NCBI GenBank assembly: GCA_965230205.1 | Contig: OZ245996.1 | Coordinates: 1,364,001 to 1,428,000, forward strand | Length of the DNA: 64,000 bases | From: CANLBN01 sp965230205 | Lineage (GTDB): Bacteria > Pseudomonadota > Gammaproteobacteria > Pseudomonadales > Cellvibrionaceae | Reading direction: 5' to 3' | Part shown: positions 34,843-44,149 of the stretch, piece by piece | Numbering within the stretch: the first letter of the stretch is position 1 | Layout of the letters: each line of letters starts with the position of its first letter | Notes under the pieces: generated by a model | The model's input: only the letters and a program-made list of their open reading frames with translations | Databases searched by the model: none | What the model was told of the DNA's origin: nothing | Translations under genes and position numbers: made by a program

Positions 34843-34945
34843 AATTGATCCGTAGTGATCGATAATATTTTTCAATAGTAAAGCAGATTCTTCAACTCTC
34901 AACAAGCGACCAGTTTTCAAAAGCTAGATGAAGTCACAGACTATA

Positions 34946-35013
34946 GATAAAACTGTATTAAACCTTTATCAACTTGCCTCCTCTAATGAGAACGTTAGAA
35001 TACCTTGCCTCCT
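34946..35013. repeat. Repeats in the oxyR-recQ divergent promoter region
   Basis: CTTGCCTCCT occurs twice, at 34973-34982 and 35004-35013, 31 bp apart (three helical turns), with CTAA/TTAG symmetry between. Further toward oxyR, GATAAA (34946-34951) and TTTATC (34965-34970) form an inverted repeat. These could be regulator sites for recQ or oxyR. They do not clearly match the OxyR consensus. Confidence 0.35.
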
Positions 35014-35029
35014 TTTCTAGACTTTTTAT

Positions 35030-37180
35030 ATGACTTCAAGCCTAACGGTTTTACAAACAGCTTTTGGTTACGACCAGTTCCGCGGTCAGCAACAGGTCAT
35101 TATTGACTCCGTTATTGCTGGTCAGGATGCCTTGGTCATTATGCCAACGGGTGGCGGTAAATCACTGTGTTACCAAATTCCTTCGGTTATGCGTGAAGGC
35201 TGTGGTGTTGTGATCTCTCCTTTAATTGCGCTAATGCAAGATCAAGTCGATGCCCTTGGAGAGTTGGGGATAAGCGCACGTTTTTTGAACTCTACCCAAT
35301 CGTTTGAACAGGTTAAAATGATTGAGCAAGAATTGAGGCGAGGAGAGTTAGATCTACTTTATATTGCACCTGAGCGCCTAAACCAACAGCGAACTATTGA
35401 GTTGCTACAGCAATCGTCCATTGCGCTTTTTGCCATCGATGAAGCTCACTGTGTTTCTCAGTGGGGACATGATTTTCGAGCGGATTATTTACAGTTGTGT
35501 TTACTGGCAGACTATTTTCCTAATGTTCCGCGCATTGCATTAACGGCAACGGCAGATAAGCGAACACAACATGAGATTTGTGAACGCTTGATGCTGACTC
35601 ATGCAGAAAAATATATTGCTGGTTTTGATCGCCCGAATATTCGATACCGAATAGCACTTAAAGATCAACCTAAGCAGCAACTGTTACGATTTTTAAAGAA
35701 TGAACACAGTAAAAATTCAGGTATTGTTTACTGTCTATCACGCAAAAAAACAGAAGCGATTGCTGAATGGTTAAGTAACCAAGGGTTTACTGCATTACCT
35801 TATCATGCGGGGCTATCTCATGATCTGCGTGCGCATCACCAACAGCGCTTTTTGCGCGAAGATAATATTATTATTGTGGCAACTATTGCCTTTGGTATGG
35901 GTATTGATAAACCTGATGTGAGGTTTGTTGCTCATTTAGATCTCCCGAAAAGTATAGAAGCTTATTACCAGGAAACTGGCCGAGCAGGGCGTGATGGTGA
36001 AGCTGCTGATGCCTGGATGGTGTATGGTTTAGAAGATGTGATCAAGTTGCGGGAGATGATGAGTCAATCGGAAGTCACAGCAGGTAATGCAGAATACAAG
36101 CGTATCGAACATCAGAAGCTTGAAGCGATGTTAGGCTTGTGTGAAATTACGAGTTGTCGTCGCCATGCATTATTAAATTACTTTGGTGATACATCAGATG
36201 AGCACTGTGGTAATTGCGATGCCTGCTTACAGCCTGTCGAAACCTGGGATGGAACAGAAGCGGCTCAAAAAGCGATTAGTTGTGCCTATCGAACTGAACA
36301 GCGTTTTGGTGTTAGCCATTTAGTTGATGTGTTGCGGGGCGCTGAAACTGAAAAAATCCATCAATTTAATCATCATCAGTTGAGTGTTTACGGAATAGGA
36401 AAAAACCTCGACAAACAGCAGTGGCGTTCGGTATATCGTCAATTAATTGCACGCGGTTTTTTACACATTGATTTTAATCAGTTTAATGCTGTGAAACTAG
36501 CGGAAGCCTGCCGCCCTTTGCTACAAGGCAAAACAACTATTGCTTTGCGTAAAGATGCTGTTGATAAAACGCCTTTGCGACAAAAATATAATACGGGCAA
36601 ACAGCAACAGGGCGCTCTATGGGAAGCCTTGAGAATACGACGAGCAGAATTAGCAAAGGAACAAAATGTTCCTCCTTATGTCATTTTTCACGATAGTACA
36701 TTAATGGAAATGATGGAATTGCAGCCAGAAACAGAAGGTCAGTTCGCTCAATTGAGCGGCGTTGGTGCAACTAAGCAAAAAAAATACGCTAAAGCCTTTC
36801 TGGAGGTTATTGCAAAACATACACAGCATAAAGCCTCGGACTTATCTGATACGGTAATGACTACCTTTACATATTTGGAAAAAGGCTTACAGGTAGACCA
36901 TATTGCTGAAGAAAGGCAATTGTCAGTTAGCACTGTTTATCAACATGCGAGTCAATTAATTAAAGCAGGTAAAGTCTCGCTAGAAAATATTATCTCGCTT
37001 AACAAAAAAGATATTGCCCTTATAGAAGATTGTTTTATCGATCATGATTTGACAGACTCAAGCGGTAAATTAAAGCCAGTCTACGAATCACTGGGTGAAG
37101 AGTACAGCTATGATGTGTTACGTTGTGTCTATATGAATTTTTTGTATCACTTGGCTTTATCGGAAACCCATCCTCATTAA
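35030..37180 (+). CDS. recQ: ATP-dependent DNA helicase RecQ
   Basis: 3'-5' DNA helicase for recombination and repair, 716 residues against about 610 in E. coli. Walker A is MPTGGGKSLCYQIP, the DEAH box lies in FAIDEAHCVSQWGHDFR, and motif VI is QETGRAGRDG. The RecQ C-terminal zinc site has CEITSCRRHALLNYFGD and CGNCDAC. An HRDC domain follows at about 540-620 (LRIRRAELAKEQNVPPYVIF). The last about 100 residues, with YLEKGLQVDHIAEERQLSVS, match the helix-turn-helix extension seen in long RecQ proteins. The downstream SDR gene begins 10 bp after it and is probably co-transcribed. Confidence 0.96.
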   Translation: MTSSLTVLQTAFGYDQFRGQQQVIIDSVIAGQDALVIMPTGGGKSLCYQIPSVMREGCGVVISPLIALMQDQVDALGELGISARFLNSTQSFEQVKMIEQELRRGELDLLYIAPERLNQQRTIELLQQSSIALFAIDEAHCVSQWGHDFRADYLQLCLLADYFPNVPRIALTATADKRTQHEICERLMLTHAEKYIAGFDRPNIRYRIALKDQPKQQLLRFLKNEHSKNSGIVYCLSRKKTEAIAEWLSNQGFTALPYHAGLSHDLRAHHQQRFLREDNIIIVATIAFGMGIDKPDVRFVAHLDLPKSIEAYYQETGRAGRDGEAADAWMVYGLEDVIKLREMMSQSEVTAGNAEYKRIEHQKLEAMLGLCEITSCRRHALLNYFGDTSDEHCGNCDACLQPVETWDGTEAAQKAISCAYRTEQRFGVSHLVDVLRGAETEKIHQFNHHQLSVYGIGKNLDKQQWRSVYRQLIARGFLHIDFNQFNAVKLAEACRPLLQGKTTIALRKDAVDKTPLRQKYNTGKQQQGALWEALRIRRAELAKEQNVPPYVIFHDSTLMEMMELQPETEGQFAQLSGVGATKQKKYAKAFLEVIAKHTQHKASDLSDTVMTTFTYLEKGLQVDHIAEERQLSVSTVYQHASQLIKAGKVSLENIISLNKKDIALIEDCFIDHDLTDSSGKLKPVYESLGEEYSYDVLRCVYMNFLYHLALSETHPH

Positions 37181-37190
37181 AAAATAAATT

Positions 37191-38075
37191 ATGTCAAAAG
37201 AAAAATTATTATTACTAGGTTATGGCGATATTGCAAAACGCCTAGCTGAGCAATTAAAAAATGAATACACAATAACGGGTGTGCGACGGCGTACAGAGAA
37301 TTCAGACATTGCAACTATCGTTCAGGCAGACTGTCGTGACGGTGAAGCAATGAATACTTTGCTTAAAGAAAATTTTGACGTCATTACTTTAACGATGACA
37401 CCGGGCGAAATGGGTGATGAAGCGTATCGGCGAGCCTATGTGGAAACAGTACAAACCTTATTGAATGCATTAAATCAACAAGTGTCCCAACCGCGTTTAA
37501 TCGTGTTTGTCTCTAGTTCCAGTGTTTATGGACAAAAAAATGCAGAGTGGGTTGATGAAAGCTCGATAACTGAACCATCAGGTTATAGTGGTAAACGTTT
37601 ATTGGAAGCTGAAAACTTATTGTATAAGAGTCAGTATCCAACGTGTTCAGTACGGTTCTCAGGGATCTACGGTCCAGGTCGACAGCGGTTGATTGAACAG
37701 GTCGTGCAAGGTTGTGGGACAAATCAAGAACCGGTGCTTTACAGTAACCGTATCCATGCCGATGATTGTGCTGGTGTACTGGCTCACCTGATACAAAAGC
37801 AAAAGAATAAAAAAATAGAGCCTTTATATTTAGCCTCTGACTGTGAACCATCTCCTTTATACGAAGTAAAACACTGGTTAGCCGAAGCCTTGGGTTTACC
37901 TGCGGATCACTTGCAAGTTGCGTCAACCGAGAGCAGGTTGCGTAGCAGCAAGCGGTGTAATAATCGACGATTATTAGAGAGTGGTTATTCTTTTCAATAT
38001 CCAACCTTTAAAGAAGGTTATACGGCAGTATTACAAAAGTTAGAATTAAAAGATGGTGAGTTAACGCATAAATAA
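37191..38075 (+). CDS. NAD(P)-dependent epimerase/dehydratase-like SDR protein (YeeZ-like)
   Basis: A 294-residue Rossmann-fold protein of the extended SDR group. The N-terminal nucleotide-binding loop LLLGYGDIAKRLAEQL has the spaced glycine pattern in modified form. VFVSSSSVYGQ and the later SGIYGPGRQRLIEQV are typical of YeeZ-like members. The substrate is unknown; relatives are annotated as NAD-dependent epimerases. It starts 10 bp after recQ and probably shares its transcript. The catalytic YxxxK is only suggested by YSGKRLLEAE. Confidence 0.82.
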   Translation: MSKEKLLLLGYGDIAKRLAEQLKNEYTITGVRRRTENSDIATIVQADCRDGEAMNTLLKENFDVITLTMTPGEMGDEAYRRAYVETVQTLLNALNQQVSQPRLIVFVSSSSVYGQKNAEWVDESSITEPSGYSGKRLLEAENLLYKSQYPTCSVRFSGIYGPGRQRLIEQVVQGCGTNQEPVLYSNRIHADDCAGVLAHLIQKQKNKKIEPLYLASDCEPSPLYEVKHWLAEALGLPADHLQVASTESRLRSSKRCNNRRLLESGYSFQYPTFKEGYTAVLQKLELKDGELTHK

Positions 38076-38261
38076 GAGAGAATGCTTTAGCTTGTGCATC
38101 AAGAACTTGGACATCAAGTATATTAATGCATCACTATTTATAGTGATATTGGCTAGGATATACACTATATAAACGGATGATAAATAGTTAATTAATGCTA
38201 AAAAGCGTATAGTAACGTTAAAAAATAATAGTAATAGCTGTTCAATCATGGAGAGGCGGTA

Positions 38262-41200
38262 ATGGCACCAAAAGTAGAAACTAAAACAGGACCTCAGATT
38301 AAAACACCTTCGGATAAAGTAGGGAGTAAGTCTAATTCAGGTCCTCGTTTGCTATTTTTCATTGTTATCGCTTTGGCATTATTTGCTGGCGCTAGCTATA
38401 TTGCTTTTCAGCAAGCCCCAAAACCTGACCCTTATACTAAATCAACTCTATGGGAAAGCTTCTATTATCCCCAAGAAAAAAATGCGTTTATGCGCTTGCC
38501 CGTTATCAATGGCAATTTAAACGACATTTTTGTATTGCCTGATGGGGAAAAACTGTGGGCTGTCGGTAATAAGGGTTTAATTGTTTATAGCTCAGATGGT
38601 GGGAAAATCTGGCAGCAACAAAATTTTCCAGCAATAGAACAACTTGGTCAATCTTCTCCTTCCCCATTATCTTTTTATTCTTCATCTTTTAATCGAGTGA
38701 TACAGCCTGATACTGATACACAATTATTTCTACCCTCTACTAACTTTTCATTTTTTCCGCTAGCGCAAGCTGCAGCACCTGAGCCCATAAAACAAGATCG
38801 GCAACAAACTATTCAGGATGCAAAAATAGCTGATGCAGAACGCAATCGTGAAGTACAAAATTTTCAAGTACAGCCCCAACAGCAAATTCAAACGCCCGAA
38901 CCCCAGCAGCAACAATTACAGCAGACTCAGATAGACGATATTCAGCAGCAGCTAGAACAGGCCATTATCGAAGAAGAGCCTGCAGCTATTGCCGATCCTC
39001 CCGTTGCTGAACCAACTCCTCAGAAAAAATTACCTGACTTAAATACTGTGTATTTTATTGATCAAAATACAGGCTTTATTGTAGGAGAGGATGGTGTTTT
39101 TTTAAAAACCACAAATGGTGGAATCGAATGGCAAGCATTTGATACAGGGATAGATAGCGACTTAAATTCGGTAACATTTATTGCTAATGGCTTAAATGGT
39201 TGGGCAGTCGGTGACAGGGGAACTATTATCTCGACTGAGGATGGCGGCGCTAGCTGGCGGCCGGCTCCTTCAACTCGGTTGCAGCCAGGTAATTTAAATT
39301 CCGTAGCGTTTGCAGAAGATGGCCTCCGCGGTTGGATAGTGGGTGACAGGGGCGTGATGCTATCAACGACTGATGGCGGCCAACGATGGCAATTACAAAA
39401 ATATATCACTAATAATAATTTGGTGTCGATAGAGCTTTTGATCGATGGACGAGTGGGACGAATTGTCGATCAACTTGGAAAAGTGTTTTTAACCTATGAT
39501 GACGGCAATGAATGGACTGTTCAAACTCAAACTACAGAAGATAAAAAAAATCTAGCGGTATTTGCCAGTGATAAACAAAAAGGTTGGTTAATTGAATCTG
39601 AAAATACCATTATTGCTACCGTTGATGGCGGTGAGCATTGGTTTCCGCTAACGAGCCGATCGTATAGTTTTAATGATGTGACTTTTATTGATAGTGATAA
39701 TGCATGGGTTGTTGGTTCTAATGGAAGTATTCTATCTTCGAATAATGGCGGAATGAGTTGGGAACCCCGAAGTAGCCAAGTACAAGAATCACTACATACA
39801 ATTAAGTTTTCTAATGATGCTCTTATAGGTTGGGCAGTTGGAAATAAAACAATTATTGTAACTAGTAATGGTGGAAAAACTTGGAGTATTCAAAAAGCGT
39901 TTGAAAAATACTTTATTCGTTCGGCTGACTTTGCTGATGATGGTCAACGTGGTTGGGCTGTAGCAGATCAAGGTATGTTCTTAATTACTTCTGATGGGGG
40001 GAATAACTGGGAGGCTTTTAGTGAGAGAAAAATTAATAATACTTATCCACTTTTATCTATAGATTTTGACAACAATGCTCAGAACGGTTTCGCTGTGGGT
40101 GCACTAGGAATCGTTCGCATATCTAATGATGGAGGATTAAGTTGGAGAGCTGGTACTGGTATATCAACTTTTGAAAAAGCTATTTATTCTGTAAGTGTGT
40201 CTAGCGATGGACGGCAAGCTTGGGCTATTGGAGAGCCTAATTATATTTTTATGACAAAGGACGGTGGAAAAACATGGCAAAGGCAAAGTAGTGGTGTCAA
40301 ATCAACTGTCGTTGACCGCGGCAAAAAAACATACAAGCGTTTTATAAGCGTCAGTCCATCATTTCAATCTATATTGATCAATGATGATGATCAACGTGGT
40401 TGGGTAGTTGGAGATGCTGGAATCATTTTACATACCGATAATGGGGGTGAAATCTGGCAGAAAAAAGATTACGTAACAAAGGAAAATTTAAAAGCTGTTA
40501 GTTTTGATTCAAATAGTCTGAAAGGAATAATTGTTGGCGAAAATGAAACGATTCTTTATAGTCATAATTCAGGCGCGACCTGGCAGAAAATCCAATATTT
40601 CCGTACCCCAGCCTATTGGTTTTGGTTGTTGTGTTTCTCTTTCTTTCTCTTTGCAATCTGGTTAATCACTAAAAGGCCTTCGGAAGTTGCTACTCCTGAA
40701 GAAACCGTTGCCGACTTATTAGCGTCTGATAAGCCTTTAGAGCCTGGCGATCCTGACCCCTTAAATTTCAATGCGATTGCATTGGGCCTTTCTCGTTTTA
40801 TGCGTAACCCGGCAACAGAACCACCCTTAACAGTAGCGATTACAGGCGCATGGGGGTCGGGTAAAAGCTCGCTGATGAACTTGTTGTATCACGACTTAAA
40901 AAGTTATGGTTTTACGCCGGTCTGGTTTAATGCCTGGCATCATCAAAAAGGTGAACAATTGTTGGCATCACTCTATGCCAATATTAAAGAACAGGCCATC
41001 CCCAGTTGGTTTAAGTTCTATAAGCTAATGCCGGTAGGCTTTATTTTTCGTTTGAATTTATTGGCAAAACGAATTAAAAACCATTGGCTGCTGACATTGG
41101 TTTCATTGATTTTAACAGTATTTGTTTTTCGGTTTGTGGTTGACACGGGCTTTTCATGGGCAGATCTATCCCCTAAAAAATTGTTAGATAGTTTCCTTGG

Positions 41201-42851
41201 TGAAGCCAATGGTAGTATTGAAAACCTGCTGATTTTAATTTTAGGCGGCCCTATTGCGATTCTTATTCGTTGGCTGCAAGCGTTTGGCATTAGCCCGGAA
41301 AAACTAATGACCAATCGAAATGGCAGTAAAAAAGAGACTAATAAAGTTGATCCCAGTGCCAGGCAAGCGTTCGCAAAAGAATTTAAAGAGGTTTCTAGCT
41401 GCCTCGATACTGGCCGTATGGTCATTTTTATCGATGACCTTGATCGCTGTAGTAAAGAAAATGTTGTTGATATTTTAGAGGCGATGAATTTTTTATCCGT
41501 TTCTGGCGATTGTTATATCGTGGTAGGCATGGATGAGACATGGGTGAAAATATGTATCGAAAATAATTTCCCAGATATGGTTAAAAAACAACAGAGCGCA
41601 GAATTTAAGTCAAGCAATGAAAAAAGCTTTGCGGATAACTATTTGGAAAAAATGATTAATATTCCTGTGCCTATTCCGACCTTAAAAGAAACAGATGCTA
41701 TTGATCTATTGTTGCCACAGGATAGTTTCTCCCAACCCGCATCGATATTCAGTCAGTTTTCTCAGAGCGTTTCTGAATTTCTCATTCGCTATAGGGTTAT
41801 TTTTTCTTTAGCAATTTGTGGTGTATTGATTGGCATTATTGCAACACTAATACCCAAAGATTTTTTTAAGGCTGTTGAAGTAAAGCAGGTAAAAGCAGAA
41901 ATTAAAGAGAAAAATATAGAGACACTTTATGAATGGGATAACGTATCCCTGGAAAAATTTACAGTCATTGATGGTAAGCCAGAGATAAAAATATCGGTTA
42001 ATAATGGATTGAATCAAGAAAAATTGAAAAGCGGCGAAGAGGAGCTACAATTAGTTTTAGAGGGAAACCCTGGCTTGCTCGAAAAAGGGTTGGCCATCGC
42101 TACTTTGGGTGATAAAAAAGAATCTGCAAATTTAATTTTAAAACGAGTTGTTAAAGACGAAGATAAGAAAGAACAAAAGGTATTATCTGCTGAGCCTTCA
42201 ATTGCAGACCCAATATTACCTGAAGAGGATAACAATAATGAAAAGGCGGAGTTATTATCTGGCAACCCAAATATTTCGAAAAATGATTACTGGCTGCCGC
42301 TTGCCAGTTTAGGCTTGTTTATCTTTGGCTTTATTGTCTATAGTTTAAAAATTCCCAACCGTTTCGTTGAAGATTCCCCACACTTTAAAGATGCTTTAGC
42401 CATCTGGCAGCCATGGATTAGCTTGCAGCGTAGTACGCCAAGAGCCATTAAGCGATATGTGAATTATGTGCGTTATTTGGCGATGCGTTATAAAGCGCCG
42501 GAGCCAGAAAAAAGCTCAACATTATTTTCAGCTGAAAATAATCAAAATTCACCACAAAGCGATATTAATGAGGAGAATTTAGTCGCTCTCAGTGCAATAT
42601 ATGCCATCGAACCAACCTGGTTAACAAATAAAGATCGTTTTTCTAAATTAAAGGAAGGCTATATTCAACAGATGGTAGAAAGTAAATTTAAGGCAGCAAT
42701 GACTTATACGGATGGAGATCAATATAGTCAGTTGAGTCAGTCTTTACAGTCTTCTATTGAGCGTCACAAAAAGAAATTTGGCAGTAACGCTTTTGATGAC
42801 TCAACTGTTGAACGATTTTTAGATATTAATACGAATACCAAGTTTAATTAG
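38262..42851 (+). CDS. Giant membrane protein: Ycf48-like propeller repeats fused to a KAP P-loop NTPase
   Basis: A 1529-residue protein. After a basic cytoplasmic start, a membrane helix lies at about 30-48. Residues about 85-780 contain about 13 repeats of the Ycf48/sialidase type (pattern WxVGxxGxIxxTxDGGxxW), sufficient for two propellers; the first is split from the rest by a Gln/Pro-rich linker (about 120-258, QPQQQIQTPEPQQQQLQQ). A second helix at 785-803 places this part outside the membrane. The cytoplasmic KAP NTPase follows: Walker A GAWGSGKS (862-869), the conserved WFNAWHHQKGEQ, and Walker B with FIDDLDRCS (1056-1064). Four more helices lie near 941-960, 988-1005, 1177-1197 and 1343-1362. 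The gene stands alone, converging on hemY. Function is unknown. Confidence 0.88.
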   Translation: MAPKVETKTGPQIKTPSDKVGSKSNSGPRLLFFIVIALALFAGASYIAFQQAPKPDPYTKSTLWESFYYPQEKNAFMRLPVINGNLNDIFVLPDGEKLWAVGNKGLIVYSSDGGKIWQQQNFPAIEQLGQSSPSPLSFYSSSFNRVIQPDTDTQLFLPSTNFSFFPLAQAAAPEPIKQDRQQTIQDAKIADAERNREVQNFQVQPQQQIQTPEPQQQQLQQTQIDDIQQQLEQAIIEEEPAAIADPPVAEPTPQKKLPDLNTVYFIDQNTGFIVGEDGVFLKTTNGGIEWQAFDTGIDSDLNSVTFIANGLNGWAVGDRGTIISTEDGGASWRPAPSTRLQPGNLNSVAFAEDGLRGWIVGDRGVMLSTTDGGQRWQLQKYITNNNLVSIELLIDGRVGRIVDQLGKVFLTYDDGNEWTVQTQTTEDKKNLAVFASDKQKGWLIESENTIIATVDGGEHWFPLTSRSYSFNDVTFIDSDNAWVVGSNGSILSSNNGGMSWEPRSSQVQESLHTIKFSNDALIGWAVGNKTIIVTSNGGKTWSIQKAFEKYFIRSADFADDGQRGWAVADQGMFLITSDGGNNWEAFSERKINNTYPLLSIDFDNNAQNGFAVGALGIVRISNDGGLSWRAGTGISTFEKAIYSVSVSSDGRQAWAIGEPNYIFMTKDGGKTWQRQSSGVKSTVVDRGKKTYKRFISVSPSFQSILINDDDQRGWVVGDAGIILHTDNGGEIWQKKDYVTKENLKAVSFDSNSLKGIIVGENETILYSHNSGATWQKIQYFRTPAYWFWLLCFSFFLFAIWLITKRPSEVATPEETVADLLASDKPLEPGDPDPLNFNAIALGLSRFMRNPATEPPLTVAITGAWGSGKSSLMNLLYHDLKSYGFTPVWFNAWHHQKGEQLLASLYANIKEQAIPSWFKFYKLMPVGFIFRLNLLAKRIKNHWLLTLVSLILTVFVFRFVVDTGFSWADLSPKKLLDSFLGEANGSIENLLILILGGPIAILIRWLQAFGISPEKLMTNRNGSKKETNKVDPSARQAFAKEFKEVSSCLDTGRMVIFIDDLDRCSKENVVDILEAMNFLSVSGDCYIVVGMDETWVKICIENNFPDMVKKQQSAEFKSSNEKSFADNYLEKMINIPVPIPTLKETDAIDLLLPQDSFSQPASIFSQFSQSVSEFLIRYRVIFSLAICGVLIGIIATLIPKDFFKAVEVKQVKAEIKEKNIETLYEWDNVSLEKFTVIDGKPEIKISVNNGLNQEKLKSGEEELQLVLEGNPGLLEKGLAIATLGDKKESANLILKRVVKDEDKKEQKVLSAEPSIADPILPEEDNNNEKAELLSGNPNISKNDYWLPLASLGLFIFGFIVYSLKIPNRFVEDSPHFKDALAIWQPWISLQRSTPRAIKRYVNYVRYLAMRYKAPEPEKSSTLFSAENNQNSPQSDINEENLVALSAIYAIEPTWLTNKDRFSKLKEGYIQQMVESKFKAAMTYTDGDQYSQLSQSLQSSIERHKKKFGSNAFDDSTVERFLDINTNTKFN

Positions 42852-42910
42852 TCGAGCCTGAAACAATTCATGAGTGAATTTTTCAAGGCGAACTAATTAA
42901 AATGTCAAAA

Positions 42911-44149
42911 CTATACTTTTTTATAGGTACTGTTGTCAGCCAGAATGCTGGCTGATGTCATTAACCCTTTTTTATAACAGTTAACACTTTTTTCTCGTTC
43001 ACCCATATGATCCAGTAAGCGAGCAAGCTCTGCATAAGTTTCTGGGCGATTTTGCAATGCCAAGCTCTTTTCAAAGAAATCAGCTGCTCGTCCCCATTGT
43101 TGATTTTGGATGCATAAACGCCCCAGTGCTAATAAAAGGTTAGCACTTTGTGGGTATTTAATTAGCCATTTTTCAGCAGTTTGCAGTGGTTGTTTTGGGT
43201 CGGTACACAGTAATAGTCCATAGAGGTCAATCCATTGGCCGTACCATTGCTTGTTCAATGCGGAAGCTAATAATTTTTCTGCTGGATCATAATCACCAAA
43301 GGCTAATAGCTGACAAATATAAGTCGACAAAATGGACTCTTCTTTCTGAAGGTGCAATGGGATGTCGCTCCATTCTTGCTTAAGAAGCGCTTTCTTGTCA
43401 GCATCCGGTAGTTCTTTATTTTTTTCGATTTGCTCGTTTAATTTTTCTTTGTGTAACATCAATTCAAGTTGTTGATGCTTATCAGCTGAAACAATACTGT
43501 ACTTAGCTAATTGTGGAAGTAATGCTTTAAGAGCGGGCCAATCTTTTAAAGCGACATAAACTTGCTGGCGCAGGCTCAGTACAACGGGGTGCTCTGGGCG
43601 AATGGCTGAGGCTCGTTCCAGCGTGGCCAATGCTTGTTCGTATTGTTTGTTCGCTAATTGCATACGTGCTTGTGTGATTGCGACGGCCAGACCACCCCTG
43701 TCTGTACTGGTCTCTGCTTTATGCAATAATTCTAAGGCTGCCTGTTCATCACCAAGTTCGTAGGCGCTACGTGCTGCCGCCAAGTAATTAATAATGGGAG
43801 CTTTCACTTTCCCGGCAGAGCGTGTAAGTTTTTTTCGTGCCAATGACCAATTTTCTTCAATAAAATCAATCAGGCCATCAACTGTTTTGGCTTGTGCCTT
43901 TTCATCGCCAAAACCAAAAATCTTACGCTTTGCTGCAGCAACGCCACGAAAGCTACCTCGAAAGAGTGATATTAAAAACCATAAAACAAATAGAATGGCG
44001 AGCAGAGATAAAATAGCAAACCATAAACTGGTTTCAATACTGGTTGTTCCCCAAACAATTAATATATAGCCTGTACCTTGTTCAGCTAAGCGGTATACAC
44101 CCGCCCCAATCGCTAAAAAGACGCAAAAGAGTAAAAAGACTCGCATCAT
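42911..44149 (-). CDS. hemY: HemY-family membrane TPR protein
   Basis: A 412-residue inner-membrane protein of the haem operon. Two membrane helices near 1-22 and 38-62 precede a long cytoplasmic helical-repeat (TPR-like) region, with family signature GSFRGVAAAKRKIFGF and ALATLERASAIRPEHPVVLS. This HemY is the gammaproteobacterial protein found with HemX, not the protoporphyrinogen oxidase of the same name. Its biochemical role is unclear, though it is linked to haem synthesis. It overlaps hemX by 4 bp. The last gene of the operon, it converges on the giant KAP gene. Confidence 0.9.
   Translation of the reverse strand: MMRVFLLFCVFLAIGAGVYRLAEQGTGYILIVWGTTSIETSLWFAILSLLAILFVLWFLISLFRGSFRGVAAAKRKIFGFGDEKAQAKTVDGLIDFIEENWSLARKKLTRSAGKVKAPIINYLAAARSAYELGDEQAALELLHKAETSTDRGGLAVAITQARMQLANKQYEQALATLERASAIRPEHPVVLSLRQQVYVALKDWPALKALLPQLAKYSIVSADKHQQLELMLHKEKLNEQIEKNKELPDADKKALLKQEWSDIPLHLQKEESILSTYICQLLAFGDYDPAEKLLASALNKQWYGQWIDLYGLLLCTDPKQPLQTAEKWLIKYPQSANLLLALGRLCIQNQQWGRAADFFEKSLALQNRPETYAELARLLDHMGEREKSVNCYKKGLMTSASILADNSTYKKV

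Noticed and set aside
37513..38004. A 163-residue ORF on the minus strand
   Set aside because: It is opposite the SDR-family gene and has no domain or ribosome site; the plus-strand gene is clearly the real one.
38262..42851. Treating the KAP protein as part of a defence island
   Set aside because: No nuclease, methylase, transposase or integrase is nearby; neighbours are recQ, an SDR gene and haem genes.
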